A stretch of 55,764 nucleotides of DNA from Serratia proteamaculans (GTDB lineage: Bacteria; Pseudomonadota; Gammaproteobacteria; Enterobacterales; Enterobacteriaceae), in contig NZ_SWDE01000010.1 of NCBI RefSeq assembly GCF_013337185.1, positions 1-55,764 on the forward strand. The letters are read 5' to 3'. Position 1 is the first letter of the stretch. Every line of letters starts with the position of its first letter. Made by a program: the position numbers and the translations under genes. Below are positions 35,719 to 45,531 of this stretch, piece by piece. The notes under the pieces are model-generated. The model saw only the letters and a program-made list of their open reading frames with translations, was not told the origin of the DNA and searched no databases.

Positions 35719-37107
35719 ATGAAGGCTAAAGCGATATTTCTCGCCTCAGTCTTGCTAGTGGGGTGCCAGTCGTCCAGGCAGGACGCACCGGCCCCAGAAC
35801 AGCATGCACAGAGTTTGTCTTCGGCAGGTCAAGAAGGTGAAGCAGGAGAGTACACAGCGAATGGTCGAGCGAGCTCGGCGCGGTGGCTAGATAACAATAG
35901 TGGTGCCGCGCAACAGAACCTGTGGAACTTCATTAGCGACGAGCTGAAGATGGAGGTTCCGGAAAATTCCCGGATCCGTGATCAAAAAAGAAAGTACCTA
36001 AAAAGTAAGAGCTATCTCCACGATGTAACATTACGGGCAGAGCCGTACATGTACTGGATAGTCGGGCAGATTAAGAAACGCAATATGCCGATGGAACTGG
36101 TACTGCTACCCATAGTGGAGAGCGCTTTTGACCCCCACGCCACGTCAAGTGCCAACGCCGCAGGGCTATGGCAAATCGTGCCGCAAACGGGTCGGAATTA
36201 TGGTTTGAAAAACAACCAGTGGTATGACGGGCGACGCGATGTCGTGGCCTCGACAACTGCTGCGCTTGATATGATGCAGTATTTGAACCGCATGTTTAAC
36301 GGTGACTGGTTACTGACCATTGCCGCTTATAACAGTGGTGAAGGCCGTGTCATGCAGGCGGTTAAGGCGAATAAACGCCAGGGTAAGCCAACCAATTTCT
36401 GGGCATTGTCGCTTCCACGTGAAACGTCAATTTATGTCCCGAAAATGCTGGCGCTGAGCGACATCATTAAAAACAGCAAGAAGTACGGTATCAATCTGCC
36501 CAAGACTGATAACACCCGTGCACTGGCGCGTATTGATGTTGGGCAGCAAATACAGTTAACTCAGGCGGCTGAGATGGCTGGGCTTTCACTGACCAAGATG
36601 AAGGCTTACAACCCAGGCTACAAAAAAGGCGTTACGGCACCCAACGGGCCCCATTACATTATGGTTCCCAAAGGTCATGCCGATCAGCTGAAAGACTCGT
36701 TGGCCGATGGCCAGATCGCAGTGACTCAGCCAACCACTCAGTTGGCGAAAAACAGCGGTTTGACTGGTGGCAGCTCGTATAAAGTGCGCTCCGGCGACAC
36801 GGTATCGGGCATTGCCAAGCGGTTGAATATCAAGTCCAGCGATTTGCAGAGTTGGAACAATTTGCGCGCCAAGAGCACGCTAAAAGTTGGGCAAACCCTG
36901 CAAGTGGCCAGTAATACCGGCAGTAACAGCAGTATCACCTACCAGGTTCGTAAAGGTGATTCGCTTGCCAGTATTGCACGTCGTCACGGCGTCGATATTA
37001 ACGACGTGATGCGTTGGAACTCAACGCTTGCCAAAGCCAACAGCAACCTGCAACCGGGTCTGAAATTGACCCTGTTTGTCAGCGATAAAACGTCGCCGGA
37101 TACCTAA
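35719..37107 (+). CDS. mltD: Membrane-bound lytic murein transglycosylase D
   Basis: This outer-membrane lipoprotein cleaves peptidoglycan glycan strands, forming anhydromuropeptides. The 462-residue form begins MKAKAIFLASVLLVGC, with the lipidated Cys16 in the lipobox LVGC. A family-1 SLT domain follows (catalytic Glu in LPIVESAFDP) and then two LysM domains near the C-terminus (YKVRSGDTVSGIAKRL and YQVRKGDSLASIARRH). An in-frame ATG 21 codons earlier would spoil the signal peptide, so it was not chosen. Confidence 0.97.
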   Translation: MKAKAIFLASVLLVGCQSSRQDAPAPEQHAQSLSSAGQEGEAGEYTANGRASSARWLDNNSGAAQQNLWNFISDELKMEVPENSRIRDQKRKYLKSKSYLHDVTLRAEPYMYWIVGQIKKRNMPMELVLLPIVESAFDPHATSSANAAGLWQIVPQTGRNYGLKNNQWYDGRRDVVASTTAALDMMQYLNRMFNGDWLLTIAAYNSGEGRVMQAVKANKRQGKPTNFWALSLPRETSIYVPKMLALSDIIKNSKKYGINLPKTDNTRALARIDVGQQIQLTQAAEMAGLSLTKMKAYNPGYKKGVTAPNGPHYIMVPKGHADQLKDSLADGQIAVTQPTTQLAKNSGLTGGSSYKVRSGDTVSGIAKRLNIKSSDLQSWNNLRAKSTLKVGQTLQVASNTGSNSSITYQVRKGDSLASIARRHGVDINDVMRWNSTLAKANSNLQPGLKLTLFVSDKTSPDT

Positions 37108-37118
37108 ATTTTCGGCAC

Positions 37119-37147
37119 AAAAAAAGCACCCTTCGGGGTGCTTTTTT
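37119..37147. terminator. Rho-independent terminator after mltD
   Basis: GCACCC-TTCG-GGGTGC is flanked by seven A's and six T's. It is a stable bidirectional terminator between convergent mltD and yafD. Confidence 0.95.
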
Positions 37148-37170
37148 ATTGTCTGAATACGGTGCCAACA

Positions 37171-37965
37171 TTACCAGTGCGGCTTGTCGGCCTCTGGGTG
37201 AAACTCCACCAGCAGCGGATTATGATCCGATGCGCTGGTCACCAGCACCGAAGCTTCTGCTACCCCCATATTGCGATAAAACACAAAGTCCAGCGGGCGG
37301 CCAAATGCCTTGCGGCGGTGATCGTCGGTAAAGTTCACCTCACGCAATGCCATATCACTGGCAAACTGATACAGCGCATTAATTCGCTTACGGCTCCAGG
37401 CATTAAAATCCCCGGCCATGATCACCGGCCCATGGTGATTGGCAATCTGCTCACCAATCGGCCCCAGCTGCTTGCTGTAAACGTCCACGCCCAGGCTGAA
37501 ATTCACCGCATGGATATTCACCACCATCAAAAGCTGACCGTTAAACAACGGGTAGACGGTAATCAGCGCCGACTTGGACAGCCGCAGCAATGGCTCACGT
37601 TCACGCAATGGGCAACAATAGACCGGATGCGCCGCCGCCAGCGTCATTACGCCGGAAGGATGCTGAGGCAACACAAATGCCGGCACCTGATCGGCAGCCA
37701 GATAGTTTGAGGTGGCAAAGCTCACCAGCTCAGGCGTGGTTTGCGCCTCCTGCAACAGCACCAACTGCGCATCCTTGCCATAACTTTTCAGCACCGAAAG
37801 CCAATCGGCCCGCTGCTGTTTAAAGATATTCCACACCATCACCCGTAATGCGCCGGACGTGGGCAATGCAGCCCCAGGCGGCAGCGGTTGGTTGATGGCG
37901 CCAGGGAAAATTCGCTCAACTGGCTGACCTGCAACATACCTCATTGCATAAGTTCGTTTCGGCAC
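37171..37965 (-). CDS. yafD: Endonuclease/exonuclease/phosphatase-family protein YafD
   Basis: A 264-residue protein of the EEP superfamily, resembling E. coli YafD. It has the metal and catalytic motifs [23 protein letters not shown] and SDHNPLLV. The start is a GTG at 37965 ([13 protein letters not shown]), which gives the same N-terminus as the E. coli protein; the next ATG is 7 codons on. The physiological substrate is unknown. Confidence 0.93.
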   Translation of the reverse strand: MPKRTYAMRYVAGQPVERIFPGAINQPLPPGAALPTSGALRVMVWNIFKQQRADWLSVLKSYGKDAQLVLLQEAQTTPELVSFATSNYLAADQVPAFVLPQHPSGVMTLAAAHPVYCCPLREREPLLRLSKSALITVYPLFNGQLLMVVNIHAVNFSLGVDVYSKQLGPIGEQIANHHGPVIMAGDFNAWSRKRINALYQFASDMALREVNFTDDHRRKAFGRPLDFVFYRNMGVAEASVLVTSASDHNPLLVEFHPEADKPHW

Positions 37966-38166
37966 GCTATTCGCCTATTTCCCATTAGGATAAAACTGGC
38001 AGTGACATTCCCGCCAACAATGAATTGATTATACGCCTGCCCTCGGCTGACGGCATGGCTTTTAGGGGTTATACCCTTTCAGTTATAGGGGCGTGATTCA
38101 AGGATTTCAATATTCTGACAGTATATGTGTGTAAAGGTTGGCGGTGACGTGTCATAAATGCGAAAA

Positions 38167-38185
38167 GGCCCGCAAAATGCGGGCC
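38167..38185 (-). terminator. Terminator of the MFS transporter gene
   Basis: GGCCCGCA pairs with TGCGGGCC over a 3-nt loop; TTTTCG follows on the minus strand. The rest of the 242-bp spacer between yafD and the MFS gene shows no recognisable element. Confidence 0.75.
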
Positions 38186-38207
38186 AGAGAAGAGAGAGTG
38201 AGGAGGT

Positions 38208-39383
38208 TTATGCCAATTGCGACCGGTATTTCTTATCCAAACGCCCACTTAGACCAACCAACAATAGAGCCACCAGCACAATCAAGGCACCCATCCACGG
38301 TGTCTGAGCCAGCCCCAAGGTGGCTACCGTTTGCCCACCAATCACCGAACCCAGCGCAATGCCCACGTTGAAAGCCGCAATGTTCAGGCCGGAAGCCACA
38401 TCCACCGCGTTTGGCGTGTACTGCTCGGCTTTCTGTACCACATACACCTGCAGACCTGGAACGTTACCGAAGGCAAACACTCCCATAACGATCACCGTCA
38501 ACAGTGCCGCGATGCTGTGGCTGGCGGTGAATTGGAACACCAGCAGCAGAACGGCCAGCGCGGCAAAAATAAAGCTGAGTGCGCGTACCGCTCCGTGACG
38601 ATCTGCCAGTTTTCCGCCCCAAATGTTGCCAATCGCCACGGCAATGCCGTAGGCCAACAGGATCCAGCTTACTGCCGGGGCGGAGAAACCCGCCAGTTCC
38701 TGCATCATCGGTGCCAGGAAGGTGAAAGTCGTGAACACCCCGCCGTAACCCAGTGCAGTAATGGCGTAAATCAGTAACAGGCGAGGATGGGTCAGCACTT
38801 TAAACTGCTCCCTAATACTGGCGCTGGCCTGATTTTTAATGTTGTTTGGCACCAAAATAGCGCTGGCTACGGTGGCGATTACCCCAATCAGTGATACTGC
38901 CAGGAAGGTTTCACGCCAGCCAAAGTGCTGACCGATAAAGGTCCCCAATGGCACCCCTGTCACCAGCGCCACGGTCAGGCCACCAAACATGATGGCGATC
39001 GCCGAAGCGGCCTTCTCTTTCGCGACCAGACTGGTCGCAATGGTAGAACCGATTGAGAAGAAGACCCCGTGAGCCAGGCCAGTCAGCAAACGGGCCACCA
39101 CCAGCGTCCCATAGCCAGGCGACTGCCAGGCCAATAAGTTACCGAGAGTGAACAGCACCATCAGGCTGATCAGCAGCAACTTACGTGGCACGCGACCGGT
39201 TAAGGCTGTCAGCACCGGTGCGCCGATGGCCACGCCGATAGCATAGATGGTCACCAGCAGCCCGGCAGAAGGCACGGTCACCCCCAGCTGTTCTGCGATA
39301 GTCGGGATAAGTCCGACAATTACGAACTCCGTGGTGCCGATAGCAAAGGCACTGATGGTCAATGCAAGTAATGCGAGAGGCAT
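38208..39383 (-). CDS. MFS transporter, YdhP/AraJ-like
   Basis: A 391-residue drug/metabolite-type major facilitator with 12 predicted helices. It starts MPLALLALTISAFAIGTTEFVIVGLIP, a hallmark of the AraJ/YdhP/PbuE branch. Such carriers export purine nucleosides, arabinosides or drugs; the substrate here is unknown. It is divergent from the LysR gene, 105 bp apart, and is an insertion relative to the E. coli yafD-yafC order. Confidence 0.88.
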   Translation of the reverse strand: MPLALLALTISAFAIGTTEFVIVGLIPTIAEQLGVTVPSAGLLVTIYAIGVAIGAPVLTALTGRVPRKLLLISLMVLFTLGNLLAWQSPGYGTLVVARLLTGLAHGVFFSIGSTIATSLVAKEKAASAIAIMFGGLTVALVTGVPLGTFIGQHFGWRETFLAVSLIGVIATVASAILVPNNIKNQASASIREQFKVLTHPRLLLIYAITALGYGGVFTTFTFLAPMMQELAGFSAPAVSWILLAYGIAVAIGNIWGGKLADRHGAVRALSFIFAALAVLLLVFQFTASHSIAALLTVIVMGVFAFGNVPGLQVYVVQKAEQYTPNAVDVASGLNIAAFNVGIALGSVIGGQTVATLGLAQTPWMGALIVLVALLLVGLSGRLDKKYRSQLA

Positions 39384-39488
39384 CTTTTTACTCCAAATAG
39401 CATTCAGGTTGATGGCGGCTATTATCGACCCGTGCTTAAATGATAAAAATGCTCAAAATATCAAATTAATTTTGCCAAAGGAGCAACA

Positions 39489-40373
39489 GTGAAAGCGAAT
39501 TCTGATGAGTTAATTACCTTTGTCACCGTGGTGGAAAGCGGTAGCTTCAGCCGGGCAGCAGAACAACTGGATCAGGCCAATTCGGTGGTCAGCCGCACGG
39601 TCAAGAAGCTGGAAGCCAAGCTGGGCGTGACGTTACTCAACCGCACTACGCGCCAAATCAGTCTGACGCAGGAAGGGGAAAGCTATTTCCGTCAGGTGCA
39701 GAAGGTACTGAGTGATATGGCTGCGGCGGAGAATGCGCTGATGGAGAGCCGTCAGCGGCCGCAGGGGCTATTACGCGTCGATGCCGCCACCCCGGTGGTG
39801 CTGCACGTCTTGACCCCGCTGGTGGCGGAGTTTCGGGCGCTGTATCCGGAAATGTCGTTGTCGCTGGTGTCATCGGAGAACTTTATCAATCTGATTGAGC
39901 GCAAAGTGGATATCGCCATCCGCGTCGGCGAGTTGACCGACTCCAGCCTTAAGGCGCGCAAGCTGATGACCAGCTACCGGCGTGTCCTGGCCTCGCCCGC
40001 CTATTTGGCACAGTACGGCACGCCTGGCACGGTCGAGGAGCTGGAGCAGCATAGCTGCATTGGTTTTAACGATCTGCCCAGCCTCAACCGCTGGCCACTA
40101 GCCTGCGCTGATGGCCGCCAGTTGGAAATTGCTCCGAGCCTGACCACCAACAGTGGGGAAACCCAGCGTCATCTGTGTCTGCACGGCAACGGTATTGCCT
40201 GCCTGTCGAATTTTATGATTGACGCAGATATCCAACGCGGCGATCTGGTGCCGATTTTGGTTGAAGAAACCCTGCCGGTAGCAATGCCAGTAAACGCGGT
40301 GTATTACAGCGACAGCGCGGTCAGCAATCGCCTGCGCAGCTTTATCGATTTTATCAGTGAACGATTGGCGTAA
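39489..40373 (+). CDS. LysR-family transcriptional regulator (YafC-like)
   Basis: A 294-residue LysR regulator with an N-terminal winged helix ([25 protein letters not shown]) and a C-terminal effector-binding domain. The start is GTG at 39489, with AAAGGAG 6 nt upstream and no better ATG. Position beside dkgB matches E. coli yafC. Divergence from the MFS gene suggests it controls that transporter. Confidence 0.92.
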   Translation: MKANSDELITFVTVVESGSFSRAAEQLDQANSVVSRTVKKLEAKLGVTLLNRTTRQISLTQEGESYFRQVQKVLSDMAAAENALMESRQRPQGLLRVDAATPVVLHVLTPLVAEFRALYPEMSLSLVSSENFINLIERKVDIAIRVGELTDSSLKARKLMTSYRRVLASPAYLAQYGTPGTVEELEQHSCIGFNDLPSLNRWPLACADGRQLEIAPSLTTNSGETQRHLCLHGNGIACLSNFMIDADIQRGDLVPILVEETLPVAMPVNAVYYSDSAVSNRLRSFIDFISERLA

Positions 40374-40374
40374 T

Positions 40375-40398
40375 AAAAAAGGCGCCCCTGTGGGCGCC
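40375..40398 (-). terminator. Terminator of dkgB
   Basis: GGCGCCC-CTGT-GGGCGCC is followed on the minus strand by TTTTTT. It lies between the convergent LysR and dkgB genes. Confidence 0.9.
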
Positions 40399-40420
40399 CC
40401 GATGCATAAGTGAGAAAGAA

Positions 40421-41224
40421 TCAATCCCAGTTGGGTGCCAGCCCTTCCGGGCTGACCAGACGTCCATTGTTTTCCAGCCTGGCGATCTCTGTCATTTCAT
40501 CAGCGGTCAGCGTCAGCTGCTGAGCCAACAGGTTGCTCACCAGGTTTTCACGCTTGGTTGATGATGGGATCACCGCATAACCCAGTTGCAACGCCCAGGC
40601 CAGGATAACCTGCGCCGGGGTGGCATGGCGGCGTTCCGCGATAGCCTTGATGGTCTCATCCTGCAGCGCTTTGCCATAGGCCAGCGTCATGTAGGAAGTG
40701 ATGGCGATGCCGTGCTGCTGGGCAAACTCCACCACTTTGCGGTTCTGCAGATAGGGTGACAGCTCGATCTGGTTAGTGGCAATCTGATCGCTACCTACGG
40801 CATCAATCGCCTGCTGCATCAGATCCAGAGTGAAGTTGGACACCCCAATCTGGCGGGTCAGGCCCAGTTTTTTGGCTTCCGCCAGTTCGGTCATAAACTC
40901 GGCCACCGAGACTTCGTCATTCGGCGAAGGCCAGTGGATCAGAGTCAGATCCACATAGCTGGTTTGCAGTTTGCTCAGGCTCTCTCTCAAGCTTGGGATC
41001 AGCTTGCCCTTCGCCAGATTGGCGATCCAGATTTTGGTGGTGATAAACAACTCGTCACGTGGCACGCCGCTGGCAGCGATTGCCTGGCCCACCGCGGCTT
41101 CATTTTCGTAGATCTGTGCGGTATCAATGACACGATACCCCAGCTCCAGCGCCGTGCTGACCGAGTCGATGACAACCTGATCCTGAAGACGGAAGGTACC
41201 TAAACCAAATGCAGGGATGCTCAT
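40421..41224 (-). CDS. dkgB: 2,5-diketo-D-gluconate/methylglyoxal reductase (aldo-keto reductase)
   Basis: This NADPH-dependent AKR5-type reductase has 267 residues, the length of E. coli DkgB. The catalytic tetrad is visible in [11 protein letters not shown] (Asp, Tyr), ITTKIW (Lys) and LIHWPSP (His). Conserved neighbours and sequence support dkgB over dkgA. It marks the right end of the E. coli-like backbone before the APE cluster. Confidence 0.94.
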   Translation of the reverse strand: MSIPAFGLGTFRLQDQVVIDSVSTALELGYRVIDTAQIYENEAAVGQAIAASGVPRDELFITTKIWIANLAKGKLIPSLRESLSKLQTSYVDLTLIHWPSPNDEVSVAEFMTELAEAKKLGLTRQIGVSNFTLDLMQQAIDAVGSDQIATNQIELSPYLQNRKVVEFAQQHGIAITSYMTLAYGKALQDETIKAIAERRHATPAQVILAWALQLGYAVIPSSTKRENLVSNLLAQQLTLTADEMTEIARLENNGRLVSPEGLAPNWD

Positions 41225-41334
41225 AATTTTATTCTCTCATTAGGATGTTGAAGCGATATGGGAGGATTATGGCAACTGTTTTGTTGATCAAAAACGCCCT
41301 ATTGTGCATAAGACTTTTGATTAAACGGCAACAA

Positions 41335-41358
41335 TTGCCGGAGTGAGCACCCCGGCAA
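41335..41358 (-). terminator. Terminator at the end of the ape operon
   Basis: TTGCCGG pairs with CCGGCAA, with an inner GTG/CAC stem. It lies just downstream of apeR on the minus strand, with a partly T-rich tail. Confidence 0.65.
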
Positions 41359-41365
41359 CGCAAAA

Positions 41366-42595
41366 TTACGCCCAGCGGCGCAGGATCAGTGAGGTATTGA
41401 TGCCGCCAAACGCGAAGTTGTTCGATTGCACAAACTCGGTCTCAATCTGGCGATAGTCGCCCATGATGTAGTCCAGATCTCCACAGGCGCTGTCCGGCTC
41501 ACTGAGGTTAATGGTCGGCGCAAAGCGGCCTTCACGCATCATTTCCAGCGCCATCCAGGCCTCCAGTGCGCCGCAGGCACCCAGCGTATGACCAAAATAA
41601 CTTTTCAATGACGAAATCGGTGTGCTATTGCCGAAGATCGCTGCCGTTGCCTGACTTTCTGCGATATCGCCACGATCGGTCGCCGTGCCGTGAGCACTAA
41701 TATAGCCGATATCGCTGCTCGCCAGCCCAGAGGCCTTCAGCGCCTGCTGCATGCAGATTTGCATGGTTTCCTGCTGCGGCTGGGTAATGTGTGCCGCATC
41801 GCAGTTGGTGGCAAAGCTGATAATCTCGCCATAAATGGTGGCACCACGCGCCAGCGCGTGCTCCAACGACTCCAGGATCAGCGTCCCCGCGCCTTCGCCA
41901 ATCACCAGTCCGTCACGTTGACGGTCAAACGGACGTGGCGAAAGCTCCGGATGGTCGTTCTGCTGACTGGTGGCAAACAGCGTGTCGAACACTGCCGCCT
42001 CTGAAGGACACAGCTCTTCGGCTCCGCCCGCCACCATCACCGTCTGATAGCCGTGGCGAATGCTCTCGTAAGCGTAGCCAATCGCCTGACTGCCCGAGGT
42101 GCAGGCGCTGGAAGTCGGGATCACCCGGCCGCGCAGGCCGAAGAACAGGCCAGTATTCACCGCCGCGGTATGAGGCATCATTTGCACATAGGTGGTGCCG
42201 GTAATATTGCCGGTGTGCTTCTCGGTTAGCATGGTGGCGAACTCGCTGACCGGCTTGGTACTGCCGGTCGATGAACCGTAGGCGATACCGGTCTCACCAT
42301 TGGTCAGTACCGCCTCCCCCAGCAACCCAGCCTGCTCAAGTGCCAGTTCGGTCGCGCGGGTGGCCAACAGTGAAACCCGCCCCATCGAACGAATGCGCTT
42401 GCGGGTATAGTGCTCCGGCAAGACGAAATTCTCTACCGGTGCGCCAAGGTGGGTATTCAGCCCCTGATACTCTTCCCACTGCGTCATGTAACGCACCGCA
42501 TTCTTGCCCTGCTGCAGGCGGCTGGATACGTCTGCCCAGCTATTGCCAAACGCGGTCACACCTGCCATGCCGGTCACTACCACTCGTTGTGTCAT
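41366..42595 (-). CDS. apeR: Aryl polyene 3-oxoacyl-ACP synthase (FabF-like)
   Basis: This 409-residue ketosynthase of the FabF type elongates the polyene precursor. The Cys-His-His triad is intact: Cys165 in SSACTSGSQ, His in SAHGTATDRGD and His in FGHTLGACG. It is the last gene of the cluster and overlaps apeQ by ATGA. In Xenorhabdus, ApeR is thought to act at initiation or to boost elongation; the role here is inferred. Confidence 0.92.
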   Translation of the reverse strand: MTQRVVVTGMAGVTAFGNSWADVSSRLQQGKNAVRYMTQWEEYQGLNTHLGAPVENFVLPEHYTRKRIRSMGRVSLLATRATELALEQAGLLGEAVLTNGETGIAYGSSTGSTKPVSEFATMLTEKHTGNITGTTYVQMMPHTAAVNTGLFFGLRGRVIPTSSACTSGSQAIGYAYESIRHGYQTVMVAGGAEELCPSEAAVFDTLFATSQQNDHPELSPRPFDRQRDGLVIGEGAGTLILESLEHALARGATIYGEIISFATNCDAAHITQPQQETMQICMQQALKASGLASSDIGYISAHGTATDRGDIAESQATAAIFGNSTPISSLKSYFGHTLGACGALEAWMALEMMREGRFAPTINLSEPDSACGDLDYIMGDYRQIETEFVQSNNFAFGGINTSLILRRWA

Positions 42596-43323
42596 ACCAT
42601 TCCTCCATTAATGGAAATGACCTGCCGCGTCACATAGCCGGCGATATCCGACATCAGATAGCTGGCCAGCCCGGCCACCTCTTCCGCCGAACCCATGCGT
42701 TTGAGCGGGATAGCGCGCATTGCTTCATCCAGCGCCGCCGGCTCCATGTCAATCATGCCGGTATCAATCAGGCCAGGCGCAATGCAGTTCACGGTGATTT
42801 TGCGTTTCGCCAGCTCAATCGCCAGTGCCTTGCAGGCACCGATCACCCCGGCCTTTGCCGCACTGTAGTTGACCTGTCCACGGTTGCCCATCACGCCGGA
42901 AACCGACGACAGCGCGACGATCCGCCCACCCTTGCGCAGGCCAATCATTGGCATCACGCAGGGGTGCAGTACGTTGTAGAAGCTGTCGAGATTGGTATGG
43001 ATCACGCCATCCCAGTCGTCTTCGCTCAGCGCAGGGAAAGCGCCATCGCGGGTAATGCCGGCATTGTTCACCACGCCATAATAGGCGCCGTGGGTGGCAA
43101 TATCCTGCTCCAGCACCTCACGGCACTGGCTACGATGGCTGATATCAAACTGAATCAGTCGCCCTTGCCCGCCGGCGCTGACAATCTGCTGCAGTGTGTG
43201 TTCGGCCCCGGTCTTATCACTGTGGTAATGAACGGCTATCAAAAAGCCATCGGCAGCCAGGCGGCAGGCGATAGCCTGACCGATCCCTTTGCTGGCGCCG
43301 GTGACTAAAACGGAACGCATCAT
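42592..43323 (-). CDS. apeQ: Aryl polyene 3-oxoacyl-ACP reductase
   Basis: This short-chain dehydrogenase (FabG-like) has 243 residues and reduces the 3-oxo group after each condensation. The NADPH motif TGASKGIGQ, the NNAGITRDG segment and the catalytic Ser/Tyr/Lys in SSVSG and YSAAK are all present. Two adjacent ATGs (43323 and 43320) can both be used, and both overlap the apeP stop. Confidence 0.94.
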   Translation of the reverse strand: MMRSVLVTGASKGIGQAIACRLAADGFLIAVHYHSDKTGAEHTLQQIVSAGGQGRLIQFDISHRSQCREVLEQDIATHGAYYGVVNNAGITRDGAFPALSEDDWDGVIHTNLDSFYNVLHPCVMPMIGLRKGGRIVALSSVSGVMGNRGQVNYSAAKAGVIGACKALAIELAKRKITVNCIAPGLIDTGMIDMEPAALDEAMRAIPLKRMGSAEEVAGLASYLMSDIAGYVTRQVISINGGMV

Positions 43324-43793
43324 GCGTCTCCCCTTAAGGTCGTCAATTGAATGATTTCTTGTTGATCAGGCTGGTAAGTATTCAGCCTGCCCTGCGCGAT
43401 GCGCACATTATCGATACTGATTTCACACTCAAAACTGGCCAGCTTTTCATCTTTTAACAGTTGCTGCACGCTAACCAAAAGTTTACTGCCGGCAGGAAAT
43501 ACTGGTAACTCGCAGTAAATCGCGCGTCCGCCCAACAACATGCCAAGCTGTGGCGGTTGAGCGCTCTGACGGCCATGCCAGCCACTCCAGACGCCAATCG
43601 CCTGCGCCATCAGCTCAATGCCATACCAACCCGGCAGTGCGCCTTGTGCGTCAAGAAACGGCGCCAGCACGCCGTCGCCACTCACCGTAACGGCGCATCG
43701 GGCATGCTCTTCCCCCACTTCAAGCACCTGCTCCAGCAGTACCATGGGAGAGGCATGGGGCAGATAGTATTCGGCAGCATGATAATGATTCAT
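43320..43793 (-). CDS. apeP: Aryl polyene beta-hydroxyacyl-ACP dehydratase (hotdog fold)
   Basis: A 157-residue FabZ/FabA-like dehydratase. The catalytic His13 lies in LPHASPMVLLE, and the acid residue in GWYGIELMAQAIG. Together with ApeI it introduces the conjugated double bonds. The ATG at 43793 overlaps the apeO stop; no ATG lies further upstream in frame. Confidence 0.9.
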   Translation of the reverse strand: MNHYHAAEYYLPHASPMVLLEQVLEVGEEHARCAVTVSGDGVLAPFLDAQGALPGWYGIELMAQAIGVWSGWHGRQSAQPPQLGMLLGGRAIYCELPVFPAGSKLLVSVQQLLKDEKLASFECEISIDNVRIAQGRLNTYQPDQQEIIQLTTLRGDA

Positions 43794-44959
43794 CGGGCAT
43801 CCCCCAGCAGCAGACAAGCATTGTTACCACCAAAGGCAAACGAGTTGGACAAAATCGCACGCTGCCCCAGCGGCTGTGGCTGGCAAACCAAGCCGATCGG
43901 TGCCAGTTCCGCATCGCGCGGCACGCGGCTGAAATCTTGCTGTGGTAGCGGCAATGGTTGAGTCAGCAATAGCCAACTCAACGCCGCTTCCACCGCACCG
44001 GCCGCGCCCAGCGTGTGACCAGTGAGATGTTTGGTAGAGCTGCAAGGCGTCTCGGTGCCAAACAGGCGATTGACCACCTGCGCTTCAACCTGATCGTTTA
44101 GCCGCGTAGCGGTACCGTGCAGATTAATATAACCAATTTGCCCGGCATTGAGACCGGCCTGCCGCAGCGCCATGCTGATGGCCCGCTCAGCGCCCTCACC
44201 AGCGGGATGCGGTGCTGACATATGCCAGGCATCGGATGATTCGCCAACGCCCAACAGCGCTACCGCTGCCGGTTCCCGCGTTAACAGCATCAACGCCGCT
44301 GCCTCGCCGATATTGATGCCACTGCGCCCGGCCGCAAACGGCGTACAACGTTGTGCGGACAGTGACTCCAGGCTGTTGAAACCGTTAATCGGCATTTGGC
44401 ACAGGCTATCGGCACCGCCGACAATCGCTGCATCCACCAGCCCGGCGTCGATCAACCGTTTACCGCTGATGATGGCTCGCGCGCTGGAGGAACAGGCCGT
44501 AGACAGGGTATAGGCCGGACCACGGGTCGCGAGAAAAGCGCTGAGAAACAACCCCGGATCGCCCAGCTCCTGCTGCTGATAGTCATAACCCTGTGGCCAC
44601 TGTCCCGTCTGATACTGCTGCAACGCCAGCTCGCCTTCATGGATACCGGAGGTACTGGTGCCCATAATCACCGCGACACGATCCGCGCCGTAGCGGGCGA
44701 TGGCTGCACGCACTGGCGTGTCGATCTGCGCCAATGCTGCCAGCAACAGGCGGTTATTGCGCGAATTATGACGTTTGAGAAGTTCAGGAATGGCGGGTAG
44801 CTCACCCTGTACGTTACCGAACCAGGAAGGTTCCCCGCCAATCAGCCACTGCGTCTGCTGCTGCATGCCGGGCGACACGCCAAGCGCCAGATTTTCCGCG
44901 ATCTGCGACAGGCTGTTGCCCAACGCATTCACCATCCCTACGGCAGAGAAGTAAACCAT
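43790..44959 (-). CDS. apeO: Aryl polyene ketosynthase (elongating subunit)
   Basis: This 389-residue ketosynthase should be the catalytic half of the ApeO-ApeC heterodimer. The nucleophile Cys156 lies in STACSSSA; the histidines lie in LHGTATRLND and TGHTLGAAG. The N-terminus is short compared with FabF. The start overlaps the apeN stop by one base. Confidence 0.92.
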   Translation of the reverse strand: MVYFSAVGMVNALGNSLSQIAENLALGVSPGMQQQTQWLIGGEPSWFGNVQGELPAIPELLKRHNSRNNRLLLAALAQIDTPVRAAIARYGADRVAVIMGTSTSGIHEGELALQQYQTGQWPQGYDYQQQELGDPGLFLSAFLATRGPAYTLSTACSSSARAIISGKRLIDAGLVDAAIVGGADSLCQMPINGFNSLESLSAQRCTPFAAGRSGINIGEAAALMLLTREPAAVALLGVGESSDAWHMSAPHPAGEGAERAISMALRQAGLNAGQIGYINLHGTATRLNDQVEAQVVNRLFGTETPCSSTKHLTGHTLGAAGAVEAALSWLLLTQPLPLPQQDFSRVPRDAELAPIGLVCQPQPLGQRAILSNSFAFGGNNACLLLGDAR

Positions 44960-45531
44960 TATTCGCTCCCCAGATTCTGAATAGCGATGCGGTAGTGGAA
45001 GGCGGATTGGGCAATCGACTGCGGTTCGCGCCGGCCGTCGACCTGCTGGTAACGGATTTCGCTAATGATCGTCCCGCGATCGTCATACAGCCGACGCCTC
45101 TGCGGCTGATCCTCAAGTCGCCACCCGGCGGGCAGCAAAGGCCGCCAGTCCGCCAACGGCCAGTAACTCAGCATAATGTCGGCCAACACCTGACTGGCGG
45201 GGGGTAACTCGCCCACTTTGATCAACTGTTCGGTATGGATCCCCTGGCGATCGTAAGTCAGGTTGAATAACCGGATGCCCAATGGCGACATGCCCACCAG
45301 TTGCAGGCGCTGACCGTCGGCGTTGAGCAACACCAACATCGAATGCTGCTGTCCTTTTACTTCGGCGGTCAGCAACTGCTGCTGGCTGAATGGCTGTGCC
45401 AGCGTCGGTGCCGGTAATGTCACCCGTGTACCGGGTTTCAGCCACGCCTGCGGCAGGGTTTGATTCTGCGAACCGGCACAGCCAACCAGCAGGGGAGCCA
45501 GCATTAACAGCATCATTCGTAAGCCACGCAT
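44959..45531 (-). CDS. apeN: Aryl polyene cluster lipoprotein (DUF3261)
   Basis: A 190-residue lipoprotein with signal MRGLRMMLLMLAPLLVGC and the lipobox LVGC (Cys18). DUF3261 proteins occur in APE clusters. It may work with the LolA-like ApeL and the MMPL exporter ApeM in carrying the polyene lipid to the outer membrane. No catalytic motif is seen. Overlaps apeM by TGATG. Confidence 0.88.
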   Translation of the reverse strand: MRGLRMMLLMLAPLLVGCAGSQNQTLPQAWLKPGTRVTLPAPTLAQPFSQQQLLTAEVKGQQHSMLVLLNADGQRLQLVGMSPLGIRLFNLTYDRQGIHTEQLIKVGELPPASQVLADIMLSYWPLADWRPLLPAGWRLEDQPQRRRLYDDRGTIISEIRYQQVDGRREPQSIAQSAFHYRIAIQNLGSE

